A stretch of DNA of 64,000 nt. It comes from Oxyruncus cristatus. Taxonomy: Eukaryota > Chordata > Aves > Passeriformes > Cotingidae. Made by a program: the position numbers and the translations under genes. Within the stretch, counting starts at the first letter, position 1; the number at the start of each line of letters is the position of its first letter. The notes beneath the pieces were generated by a model, which was not told the DNA's origin, did no database searches, and saw only the letters and a list, made by a program, of their open reading frames with translations. The DNA is taken from assembly GCA_013399855.1 (NCBI GenBank), contig VXAY01004983.1:124001-188000 (forward strand), given 5' to 3'. Below are positions 14,737 to 27,200 of this stretch, piece after piece.

Positions 14737-14813
14737 TTTATTGCCAAAAAATTAATATGCAAATGTTTTATTTCGTGCACTACTGATGTCGCCTCCACAA
14801 AGAACTTTTTATT
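14737..14813 (-). terminator. Cluster of three candidate polyadenylation signals for RELL1
   Basis: TTTATT, which is AATAAA on the minus strand, occurs at 14737-14742, 14767-14772 and 14808-14813. These lie about 250-320 bases downstream of the RELL1 stop codon in the direction of transcription. The hexamer is common in AT-rich DNA, so only the clustering and position support the call. A distal site further downstream is possible. Confidence 0.35.
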
Positions 14814-15059
14814 TCAACATCTATCCTAATTAAAAAGTCTGAAAAAAACAATTAGATAAGAACTTGATCGGTAAATAAGCTTTTACAAGTTATCATTAAC
14901 TGAGTGATCAAATATAAATTTTGCAGACTTGTGTAGAGTTTTGAAATTGAAGGATGAGTTTTCACATGGAACTGATACATTTTCAACCTTACTGATTACT
15001 TCACGTGTTTCAAAACATAACACTTTCAATACAAGTTCCAAACGTTTGATACCTGCAGT
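14814..15059 (-). other. Probable proximal 3' UTR of RELL1
   Basis: This stretch follows the RELL1 stop codon on the minus strand and reaches the first of three AATAAA signals. It has no further coding content. Its extent is inferred from those signals only. Confidence 0.4.
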
Positions 15060-15240
15060 TTACTCTGAGCTTCTCCTCTCCTGCATTTCCTGTTTCACTG
15101 GCGCGGCAGGTGCTTCACTCACTTCTTGTTTCGTGGGCGTGGCAGGCATATCACCATTGACACTCTCCACGCCAGTAACAGACATCAAGCTCTTCCGTTC
15201 TTTGGAATTTGATTTGTGCTCCACTTTTGTGACTCGAAAT
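15060..15240 (-). CDS. RELL1: RELL1 coding exon 6 (terminal)
   Basis: The exon starts after an AG at 15242-15241, and its first base completes the Arg codon of the RFRV motif. It encodes 59 further residues beginning FRVTKVEHKS and ending RRSSE, then TAA at 15062-15060. It contains two tandem 12-residue units starting PATP and PAAP, where the human protein, as I recall it, has a single PATP-type segment. Confidence 0.95.
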
Positions 15241-18200
15241 CTTAAGGAAACAAAAAAAGGTTGAGTTTTATTTCCCCAGAGATTAGTTAGATCATCCTCA
15301 GGACTGGTCGTATGGGAAGGAACAAACTTCCAGGTCTCAAGAACTAGACATCAGAGCAGACACCCACACAGACCCTGCTTCACTTCAGAACAATCTTCCT
15401 TCCTATCACCTACATGTATTTCTAGTACTCACGACTGCTGAATCACACTTCCTCAGGAAATTTTGTTTTAAAGCAGAATCCACATACTGCATACTACTTC
15501 TTAGGACAGTAATTTTCCAAGAGAACTACAACATAAGTTAGAAATTAAAAATAACAAGGAGAATGAAGTGGTTTCTATAGCTCACCATACTTGAGAAATA
15601 CCAAATTCAGAAGCAGAGGAAATTATTAAGTGTGCAGTCCTTGTTTCTTTTTAGCCTGTATCAACTGAGCAATAGCACTGGATTTATACCCACAGTAAAT
15701 CTCTATCTTTCTACATAGTTCTTAACAAAAAAAATCACTTTTGTTTCTTCCAGAAATAATTTCAGTCTAATACTAAAATGGATATGAAAAAAAAAGAAAA
15801 TCACTGATGCTATAAAGAGAGTTGAATCAATGCATATCTGATCCAACATCAGCCACTGTAACATTCTTAAGTATACAACAAAATGACCTCAGGCTTACCT
15901 TCCCACAGAAAGGACTGTAACTTCTCCAATACGACTTCTTCTGTTCTCTTTGGATTTGTGAGCTGGCTTTATAAGGTGCCATCGTTTGTGACTACAACGA
16001 GTACAAACATCCTTTTCTACCACTCCTCCAACAGTATGGAAGTGATGGGCTTTGCAGTTGTGCTTGAATGGAACAGCACCAGGTGACAAAGGAGTCCCTG
16101 GACTCACTGGACTCTCAGGAGAGGTAGGAGATAAAGGGCTATAAGAAAATGTATAAAGGGTATTTAATGTTTACTATAAAATCCTGTTTCTTAAAAATGA
16201 AAAAATATAGAAGATATAACCTTCAGTTATGCTTAATAAATAGCGTTTTTTCAGGGATCATTTATTTGTGAAAATGTCTGGTTTAAGATGCCCTCTGATG
16301 CCATATTTTTGCAGTCAAAATATATCAATATATCACTGCAGTCAAAATCACTTCCAGAAATTAATTCACCTGCAGTCATGTGATTAAGGTAACTAAAACA
16401 AAAGGCAAGGAAATGAAGAGAAAAAAAACAATCAGGCTAAAATAGAGAACAAGTTACATGAACTTAAACTGATGAAGACATCCAATAAGCTGATTACATT
16501 CACTCTTTGAGAACTATAGAAAGTATTTCAGAACTGTTACAGTATCTCAAAGAACTCCCAGAAGAAGAGCACAGTCCCATAATACTGAAAAAAGGCAAAA
16601 TTAAAATGTCTCTGACAAAAAGAAATGACTTATTTAGTTTCAGGGGAAAAAATAAAATTTGATACCTAGAAAGAAAAAGCAGTACAACCACCAAAAGGCA
16701 TTTGAGAATACCTAATCAAACCAATATAATTTTCTTCTAAAACACAAAAACAGCACAGATGTACTTTTTTGAACTTCAGCATCAATTTTGACACTGCCTT
16801 GCAACAGTGTCTCCTAAAGCAAACCAGAGCTCAAGAAAGGTGAAGTAACTGTAGAGTAAGATAGCACACCTTTTAAAAAGAAAAAAAAACAAACTAAAAA
16901 GACATACAGAAAGGTACATATTAGTAGTTACTACAAAACCGGAGAGACATACAGAGTGTGGTTATTTTGGTCCTGATGATATTCAGTGTTTTAAATAGTT
17001 CACTGGGTAACAGAATAGAAGAATAGCTAAAGTACCCACAGACTTTGGATCACCCATAGTAACTGTAGAGGACAAGATAAGAAATTAGGATGGTCAGAGG
17101 AGAGTGTCAAAGACACTCACATGTACACAAATCTTACTAAAAATACTGGATGTAGCGCAGTAAGGACAACACAATTTTCAGTGTTTTAGCAGAAAACCTT
17201 TACACAAACCCAGATTAAAATAAATAACAAGAGTATAACCTGTGAACCTAAAGTTACATTACTCAGCATTAATCATGACACAGCTGATCCTACCATGCAG
17301 GTTTAGAAATGTTATTTCAAGAAAAATACTAACAAACTGAAGAGACTCCAAAGGAGAACAGAAAGAACAAATTAAAGAAATAAAACATGCTGTAGAAGAC
17401 TGGAGTTACTTGGATGCTTATTTTCCAAACAAAAATATTGACAGTAGACTTCAAATTGTCTTCAAATAAATAAGAAAATGCTATTAAGAAAAATAAAATC
17501 TGTTCAGTATCTGAAGCAAAGACAGGAACTAATGGATTCAAGTGGCAGAAGTGCAGATTTTACTTAGCCATTATTATTCTATAACTAGGAAGTATTTCAT
17601 AGTGCACTGAACTTAGATACACAGTGGATTTGCACTTGATTACAAAAGCTTTAGGAGTATCTGCCAAATTCTGTAAGAGTAATTTTTCTCTCCCCCTTAC
17701 TTTTCATATTTTGATTCACCACTGAAACTATAGTCTAAAACTCCCAAAATAACATTAAACATGCCTATGCAAAAAGTTCAAACAAATATTTCTACTGCAC
17801 CATAGAAGCTTAAAAATAATTCCTATACTTGAGAAGAAATCCTTTCATAAGTTCAATTTTTCTTCTTCAATAACCAAGACTCTCACCATTAGAACAGGTG
17901 ATTAACGGTTGTATACTCCACTTTGTTTTGCTAAAAATATATACTCCCACTTCTGTTATAGATGACACAATACTATTTGAACTTCCATCTTCTCTGCCTT
18001 GAATATGAACACAGGATTACAAATGAAAAGCATTTAAAGTAACAGTAGACATAGTTAAAGGTACTTAAATACAGACACAAGTACTTTTACACATATGATG
18101 CATCTGTAAGGCTGAACTACTTTCTCTACATAATTATCTAAATAGGAGTGCAGTGAAAAAATGTAAGAGATAGGTCTGTTCTTTCAAGTCAGAGTAGCTT

Positions 18201-21200
18201 TGGACTAAGCCACCTTCTAAGTAACTCCACCCTGAAGCACACCAGTAATCTTTAGCTCAAAAAGATGTAAAACCGTATCACACACTTAGAACACATACCC
18301 AGAAGAGCCAGTCACCAATCCAGAGCATATACTAAAATTTAGGGAGTCAGACACCACAGAAAATCTAAGTACTATCCTCTTCGCTGGTAGCTCAAGCAAG
18401 AGATGCAGTCTTAAAAGTGTTTGTGATACAAAATCCTTTGAAAGGGTATGTTTTTAGTTGCCTCAGGAAACATGCATTAAAATGACAAGTAATTACCTTT
18501 CAGGTTCAAAGACACTGCTATCTGCTACCATGGCCTTTAACACATCAGCATTTGCTGCAATGAGAATAAACAGAACTCTTCAAAAGTGAACAGCTCTAAC
18601 TTTAAAAAAAACAAAAAGCAAAAATTAAAGTTCCTCAAAGAAATTTTATCTACAAGAAAGATGACTGCATTATGTACATCTCCAAAAAGGCATAAGAGCA
18701 AATTAAAGAAAAAAAATGTTAATATAATTCTACGGGAATTTCTTAACATAAGCTACTAAAATTACAGTTCAAAACTCCACCATGATACAAGCCATATAAC
18801 GTAGCCATCTGCACAGAACTCTCAAACAAGATCTCTGAATCACCTCACATGTTTAAAGCAACTTCAGATTAAGAACACCAGTTTCAGTGAGCCCTACAAA
18901 ATGCAAATTAATTATCACCCAAGCACTATCAATTGCTCACATATTCTCAAACACAAATTACCTAACCTCAACCTCAAGGAAAAAAATACACAAGCTCAAA
19001 GCCCTACCAGTTAAAAAACATTTTAAAAAATAAAACAAAAAAAACGAACAAACAAAAAAACACCACACACAAAAACCAAAAGCCCCCCCCACAAATTCAA
19101 ATATACCACTTTTCCAGAGGACTAGTCTTCATTCAGAAGTAACTCAAACGCAGTTCAATGCTTAGAACTCTGATTTATACAAAATTAAAAGGCCAAAGGT
19201 TCTTGTACTGTAAAAACATCCAGTCTCCTAAAAGTTTCTTCTGTTGGGCAAATACATTCTGAACTAACCAAGTACTCCATGGGGTGCTTAACTATGATTT
19301 TATTTTTTCAGTCATATCTTCCTCTTTCTGCTTTACACACACAGTGCATGAAGATAGAATGTCCAAAATTCATCATTAGTGCCAGTATACCCTATTGTCT
19401 CAGTTACGTACAGGCCTTTCTTCAGACAAGAGCTGCAAAAATCACTTCAAGACAAAAAGTTTAATCTAGTCAAAACACAGAAGTTTCCACAGGCTTTAAA
19501 CACTAAGAAAGCAACTTTGAGCTTTTAATTCACAAACAAGGCAAAAGGTTGAAGAAAAAAAAAATCAAATACCCAAACGGTTAAGTATGAGGGAATGCAT
19601 GACCTTATCTTACCATACAAAATAATTTTTGGGTAAGTGAAAAACTTCCCTATTTGCTCGAAGTTTTGCCTTGTGAAGGTATTTTCAAAGAGCTAAGCAT
19701 GAATAAATCTGTTATTAAATGAAAACACATACTTCAGATTATCTGATAAAAACATATTTGTTACAGAATACAATCACAGAGGCTGATAACTTCAATGTCC
19801 CAATACTATACCTTCATTTTTCATGATGTAGTTAACTATTTGTCCCACAGTGTCACTATTCTCATGTATAGTTTCATTCATTTCTGTGCAAAGAAATAAA
19901 TATGTTGTCAGTATCTTGGCCTTCTGAATCAAGAACTGAATTACTTTAAAACAAAATTTTAAAAAAGCCACAACAAAACTAAACACAATCAAACCAGAAG
20001 AAACTACATTAAAAACCAAAAAGACAGGATCTATTGTCACTATAGAGGAAAAGCTTAAAGACTTTTTAGTCCTTATTCAGGAAAAAAATAGGAACACAAG
20101 TTTATGATCTCTACATCAGCTCTAACAAATTCAGGTAAGAATTATATAAACCCAGTATTTTCACAAGGATATGTTGAAATTCCTTCTCTCTCTAAGCAGG
20201 AGATAAACAAGAGAACTGTATTTCTAATCCTAACATTAGGGAATAAAAACAAAACAGATATTTAATTGTCTCAAGTCACTATTCTAAAATAGATATTACT
20301 GGCTTATGACAAGGATTCAATTGGCTTATGACAAGGATTCAACTTAAGTTTTTCACCATACCTACAAGGACATAACAATTGATTACTTTAATGAAAAAAA
20401 TCTGAAAACTTTTGGAATAGAAAGCACCCATTAAGAGTACTAAAAGCTTCCCCAGAATAACTTCTGAAGGCTGAAAAAGATCAGTGGGACAACCAGAACA
20501 GTCAAGAGGCACAATTCTGCCCTTCTCTAATAATTGTTATAAAGCTTTATTAAAAAAATAAACAGGATTGGGGCAAGTTTGACAGGCAAGACCCTAAATT
20601 TTTTGCTGCATAGTGAATGAGTAAGTCTCTGTATCCATGCTTTGTCCCAACAACTGCAACTCTGCAATGTAACTTAGAAACAGCTACTTCCCAAAACAGA
20701 GATGTAGATGATGTCCCCCTTTCCCTACCCCACCGCTCCCCTTGCTGTTAACACTCAAGTGAACTGACGGGGAGTTTCAGTCACTCCTCACATGCCCCGG
20801 GCAGTAAATGCTTAAGAACACACCAACACATCATTACCGCACCACATGGCCCTACCCTTACCACAGAGCCACTGTAACTCACATTCATTATGAACCTACT
20901 GAAAGAAATTAACTGAGAGAAAGGAAGAGGCCGAGAGAGTATTTACAAGTGACTTGGCTCTTGTTTTCACTTTGCCAAATGTTATACTGGGTTACTATAT
21001 CCCTTCCCAAGTGATAACGCCCTTTTATTTTCCCCAAGTAAGAACATATGGGATTAAGGAACCACAAAAACAAGGGCACAAACAAACATTAGGACAAAAA
21101 TAAAGGTATCTTTAAGAAAAAATTACAAGAAGCAGACATTCCATAACAGAATGCAGTCATTCAGTCCAAAGGCTTGGTTTTATAAGGAGAAGGGGAAATG

Positions 21201-24200
21201 ACCATGACGGCACAACAGGTGCAAATTAAGACTGCTAAACATAACACTAAAGTTTCAGGCTTTAAATGGCAGCCTTTTGCTACTCCTCACATAGAACTAT
21301 GTAAACTAATACTTTGTTGTAAACAGCATCTAGAATGCAAAAAAAGTTATTTGGTGACTCCAACTGCAAACAAATATACTGATAATTTGATCCCTCTGTA
21401 ATCTCTTAATTGATGTTAGAGGACTCACATGGGAAACTGGAACACTGCTAGTTTTGGTTGGCAAAGATCAAAACCCAACTGGCATACAGTAATAAAGATA
21501 TTTTTCTTGATATTGCTTTGATGTCAAATATAGACAGAGAAATGACAGAAGCCTCACAATAAATTATTTCATAGCAGTTGCAAAGTACAGAAATAGAAAT
21601 TGTTTATTAGACTTGAATGTTTATAAGACTTGATTACCTATTTTTTCATCAAATTTTTCTTCTTCTACTTCTTCAGCCTCCGTAGTACAACGATAACCTT
21701 TTTTCTTAAGGACATGGCAGATAAGGATCCCCAAAAGACCCATGATGAAGAAAACAGGAACCAAAGCAAAGGCAATATACTCTAGGTGTTCAGTCTTGCC
21801 ATCATTGCCATCAGTTTTAGTAGTCAAAGTAGTTGTCTGTAAGTCATGGATTGACAAAACCCGGAGAGCCTGTCCATCTATGTAAACAAATACACACAGT
21901 TATCACTATAGACTGTAAATCACTTGAAAGCATTTAGAAAATTAGCACATCCAAATCCCCACAGTGTCAATGCAATGTACCTTCTGTGATGACAGTACAG
22001 TGTGTGGACAACACACACTCTACTGGTTGAGAACTTATACCTGCAGCAGTAGATAGTCCCCCTTCAACAAACAATTGCAAATGTCTAACATCCAAAAAAC
22101 CCACAGGAAATTTCTTCAATATAACAGTGAAAAACAAACGAATATTCTAGCCTGACAGGCTTGTCGTCTCAAATAGAGGGTTTGCATATTTCACAGAAGA
22201 ATAACACCACCATTGTTCCTTGTTCACATCAGCAAGGAAAATGCCACACCATTCCTCCAGTCCTAAGTTCATAAAAAGTTGACAAAATGTGGATCCTTCC
22301 CTAATATGTGAGTAAATACAGGATTTAGTATTGACCCTTGCAAAGAAAAAGTTATCAGGTGTGAGAGAAATAACCTTAATTTTTTTCTTGACAGTGGGAT
22401 TTCCTAAAAGAACGAACATCTACCCCCTACTCAACAGCGTAAGGTGAGGTCATTCTTTGCTTGTCTGAGATTTGGAAACAATTTTATATTTAAACTTGAA
22501 ACAGGATGTGAGAATTATTTTTGTGTACAAAGAACTTCAGTTACAGCTTAATCACACACTAACTGTATATTCGCAATTAAGCATTTTTGTTTCAATTAAG
22601 CTCTGAATTTCACAGATGTATATTCCACATTGCAAACTGGGATTTCTGAACTACTAAAAGAATAGAATATTTACAATAAAAGGGACCTCTGCAGTTCACC
22701 AGTCCAAATGCTGCTAAAAGCAGCACTGATTAGATCAGGTTGCTCAGGTAAGCTCCATCTGAATGAGGAACATTCTATATTTCTGGGCAACCTGTTCCAG
22801 CATTTGCCCACTTTTTATTTAAAAAAATCATGGCAATAGGGGTTGGGACTAGATGATCTTTAAGGTCTCTTCCAACCCTTAGCATTCTAGGATTCTATTA
22901 AAAAAATACTGAAGTATAATGTTCTACACAATTATTTTTAAATCATCAACCTGAAAGCCCATCAGCTTGACACAGCCACTGAAAACATACATACATACAA
23001 ATTAACATCATCACCACCCTCTGGAAGAGCAAACCATCAGAAACCACTCAATTTGAGATTCCCAGCCTACCTAATATGTAGCACATGTAAATGCTTGCAT
23101 TTTAAGAACCATGGTTTGAGTTTCTTTGTTTTCTGTTTTTTTCTTCCTACATAATCTGTTTTATGATTTAGTACTACTGCTCATAGACACATGAAACACA
23201 TCAGCTGCAATCTCAACTGCAATCAACAGGTGATGACAATCTAGACAAATCCTCAAAGAACAGATGCAAGCTATGCAAGTTAAAAGGAGAACTGTGCCTA
23301 TACTGGCACTGTTTTCCTGACAGAAGAATGCTGAAAAACTCGTAATTTATCAGCCGAATACTCTGTAGCACAGATTAGTCAGATAACTGGGTTAAGATTT
23401 ACAGAGTTTTCGAACTAGGCAGGAAAACATACTTAATTTTTTTTTCGTTTTAAAACAAATTAACATGGATACTTCAACATACCCTTTGAAGTATGCTGAA
23501 TATGAACATACCATGTATACACAAGCCTACATGCCTTTTCTTTGGTTGCTCTCAGATACTTTTAAAATCCAACCCTCCCACTAAAATTCAACAAGAAACA
23601 AACAACTTTTCAACATATTTTGCTTGTTACTAGTAAAACACTAAATCAAAAACAATTCTATAAAAATCATTTACACAAAGTCCATACATAAACTGCTTGA
23701 TGCCATTCATTTTTTGTTAAGAGATGTAAAAATTGACCAAAGGCAAACCACAATATCCTAGAAGAAATTAACCAGCTGAATCAAATATTTGGTGCACCAA
23801 ATGTTTGGTGCTTATAAGCAGACCAAAGCAATCAGCTTTCATTATCAAACACCATACACAGCCTGCCCTAAAAAACCTCAGTAGTTACGACACAATGCAA
23901 AGCCAAGCCTTGCCTACCTAAATGAGCAATATATTTTATGTCCCATGTCCTATATCATTCCTTGTATGATCCCTATTCTCTTTCCCCAGAGGCACATTAT
24001 GCTTATTATCAGACTGCCTCATTCTCACCACTGACTGTTGCTCCTCACTGGTTTTAATGACAAGTTCAAGCCATGGCAATCTTTCTTGACTCAAGTCAAT
24101 TCATAAAGCAATCAATTTGCTTCAGTGTTTTGCTGTCCTGGTATTTTTATACACCAGTCATTGTATACCAGTCTACATATCAAAATTACTTGAAGATGTA

Positions 24201-27200
24201 ATCTGAACGAAAATATTTAGGAGCAATATTCAGCACATTTAAAGTGGTACTTAAAAATGTAAATCATGAATTGGACTCATGCTACTAATTCAGATGCCAT
24301 GTACTCTTGTGGCTTAAAAATTAATATATGCTAGGTACTTAAGTTGAATATTGCCTGTTCTTACTTATTCTTTACCTAGGAAGTAAAATATAAAGACGGT
24401 CAACCTCAGATAAGACTTTTACACTGGTTCTAATCAGTGTTACTCTGACACAAAGGTAGCATTCTTCCACTCAGGCAACTGCTCAAGAAAACTTTACAGC
24501 ACCCTTTAGGAAACAGAACCCAGGAGGAAAAAGTTAGCACATTAATGAAAACATATTTCATCCTTCATTAAACTGTAATTTTTACACAGAATAAACATAT
24601 TATTAACATTCTAATTAAATAACATATTCCCTCCATATTAGTAAAATAATGTTTGACCACAAAAATATGCTAAGACTACAATGTCTTCAAGGTTAGGGGA
24701 ATAATGAACCTAGAGCAGCCCATGTAAGCAAAGGTAGTACTATGTAAAAAACCTTTCCCCCTCGAGGTTTTATGAGTTCACAGAAAAGAGAGCTGGGAGC
24801 ACCTTAGAGAGGTCATTCCACTTCATCCTGCTGTCTAAAAGTAGGATTAACCTAGACAACTCACCTGCCAAGCATGGCTAAAGATCCTACAAAGGTAACA
24901 GCTCACCCTCCACACCTATTGTCTTTTTTCAATGCAAATGGAGGGTCAGAACAACTCCTCCTTTAGTATCTACTAGGACAATCTCAGACACTGCTTGCAC
25001 TGAGTTCCAGAATTATTCTTCCCTTGGTTTTAACTGCATGTACTTCAAATATACCTGTCACGATCACTTGGACCTCTCCAATATGGGCCACAGTTATCTC
25101 AAAGCTTTGTGCTTTTATTGATGCAGACAATTTTCAAACTTTTCAAAAAGCACACGAAAAATTTCTAGAAATATTTAATCTTAATCTTATCTTGCTTGAA
25201 GACCTACTTAGATTCTTGAAAAATAAATCCTTTCAACAACAAAGACCAAAATGGCTTATATCTTATATAAGCAACATACAATGCATCATTAAAATAATGC
25301 ACTGTATTTTTCTAACTCTCCTATACTAAACCTAGGCATAATCTACATCCAGCTGATTACTTCAAACACATCCCACTTGTTTTTGTACTGTTTAATTTAC
25401 AGAAAGTGGCCCATAAACAATGATGTAATCTTCTCTCTGCTCTACTGATAAAGAATCCTATTCGGTTACTCTGGATTTTGCTCATTATGCCCATGCCATT
25501 TATCTTTTATGGCACGCCTTTTAAAGACCTTTGTTTACATTTTATAAATTTGATTTTTCTAGCATTCTACCTGCTAAAAATAAGTACATATATATTCGCT
25601 ATTTTCTTCTCCATAAAATTCAAGGAGTTACAGGGTCATATTCCCTGCTCTCAGGCATGAACATGAAACATAGCTATCAATCTCACAGTGTACAGAAACA
25701 AACTATTGTAGGTCTTAATGATAATTAATATTTAAAGAAATTATATATGGTCATGTACAACCTATTTAAGTACAAACCAAATGAAATATTCAGATATGGC
25801 ACACGATCTGCTCCAACATCTCAGCTACACACAGCTGGAAAACATGCCGCAATAGCAACATCAGTTTATGCATTTCTCTCCCTCCTCACCATTAACATCC
25901 CAGTCCTCACATCTGCAGGAAAAGAGCAATCCCTTAAGGTTCAAAATAATTAGACAAGATATGGCTTCCATAGGTGGGTTTTGATTTTTTTTTTTGTGGT
26001 TTTCTAGTGGGTTTTTTTTTCTTCTTCTTTCTTCCACACCTGGGTCACCTCTGGTTCAATTCACCATGCAGACCCACACACTTTTAAAAGGGCATCATCG
26101 AAGCACTGCTGAAGCTGGCAATGCCACAGGGAGGAATGGTCAGGCAGCCTGTGAGCCCAGCTCCCCTGCAAGGAGAAGGCACCTGATGATCATACCTACT
26201 GCTTCATTCTCTCCTGGCTCTAAAAGAAGTATATTCTAAACTCCATTAAACTCTAGTGAGACTTCCTACCTCCAGGCCAGACATCTAAGGTGGATGGATC
26301 ATAGGATGATTTGGATTGGAAAGGACCTTAAGGACTCCTCTTAGGGCAACTCCCCTGCCATTAGCTGGGACACCTTTGCTACATAAGGATGCTCAATCTG
26401 GATGTGTTCTTTGATTTATAGCATTCATTTTAAGTATCATTTAAAATAAAACTTTTTTTCATTTTAAATTACACACTTTGAAGTTCAGGCATGAAAATAA
26501 AAACCCCACATTTATTAGCTCAATTTCCTAAATGCACAATAAATACCTCACTCTGAAGAATTTAAGAAAACTAAATTTATTTTTAAAAACTTAATTTAGC
26601 TTTAGCAAAATTAGTTAAATACCAACTTACATCTCCTGGCATTTTAGGAGTGGTGGATATTTTCTTAAAGGAAGAAAGTTCTAAATCAGCTAAAGACTTT
26701 CATTCAGTACATTCAACTTATTCAGAGATACAACAAACCATCCTACTAGAGCTGCAGTAGAGGTTTCTACTATCAAAGTCAAATTACATTTTTTAGATTC
26801 TTAATTGAAGTGCTTAGTAGTGAAATCATCTCGCCAATTCATTTACTCTGATGGTAATCATGTACTTATTTAATACAGGGTTTTAGTTATTTTACCAATA
26901 ATAAATAAGAACAACTTCAATGCAACTTCAAATTAAATACACCTTTTACATGGTGTAATATCATTTAAATAGTATTTACCTGTTTTGAATACTACAGTCA
27001 AATTGCTTTTACAAAACTAACCAGATGAAATAACAAGGAATTTCAATCACAAGTCAAAATATATCACTGCCCAAAACACACACACATACAAAAATATTTA
27101 GGAAACGTTTGGGCTTCCCTGCCTTACTATTAAGGTGTTAGCTACAGAGGAGAGCAAACAAACTAGAGAAGTCAGTAAAGAATGGGTTAAAAACTGCTTA

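Noticed and set aside
15883..16086. Plus-strand open frame over RELL1 exon 5, and the plus-strand frame at 14929-15264 over exon 6
   Set aside because: These are antisense shadows of conserved RELL1 exons; only the minus strand shows family motifs and splice borders.
22147..22419. Minus-strand 90-codon frame in RELL1 intron 1
   Set aside because: It has a Cys/Trp-rich peptide that looks protein-like at first glance, but no recognisable domain, no supported splice partners and no repeat identity. Chance is the better explanation.
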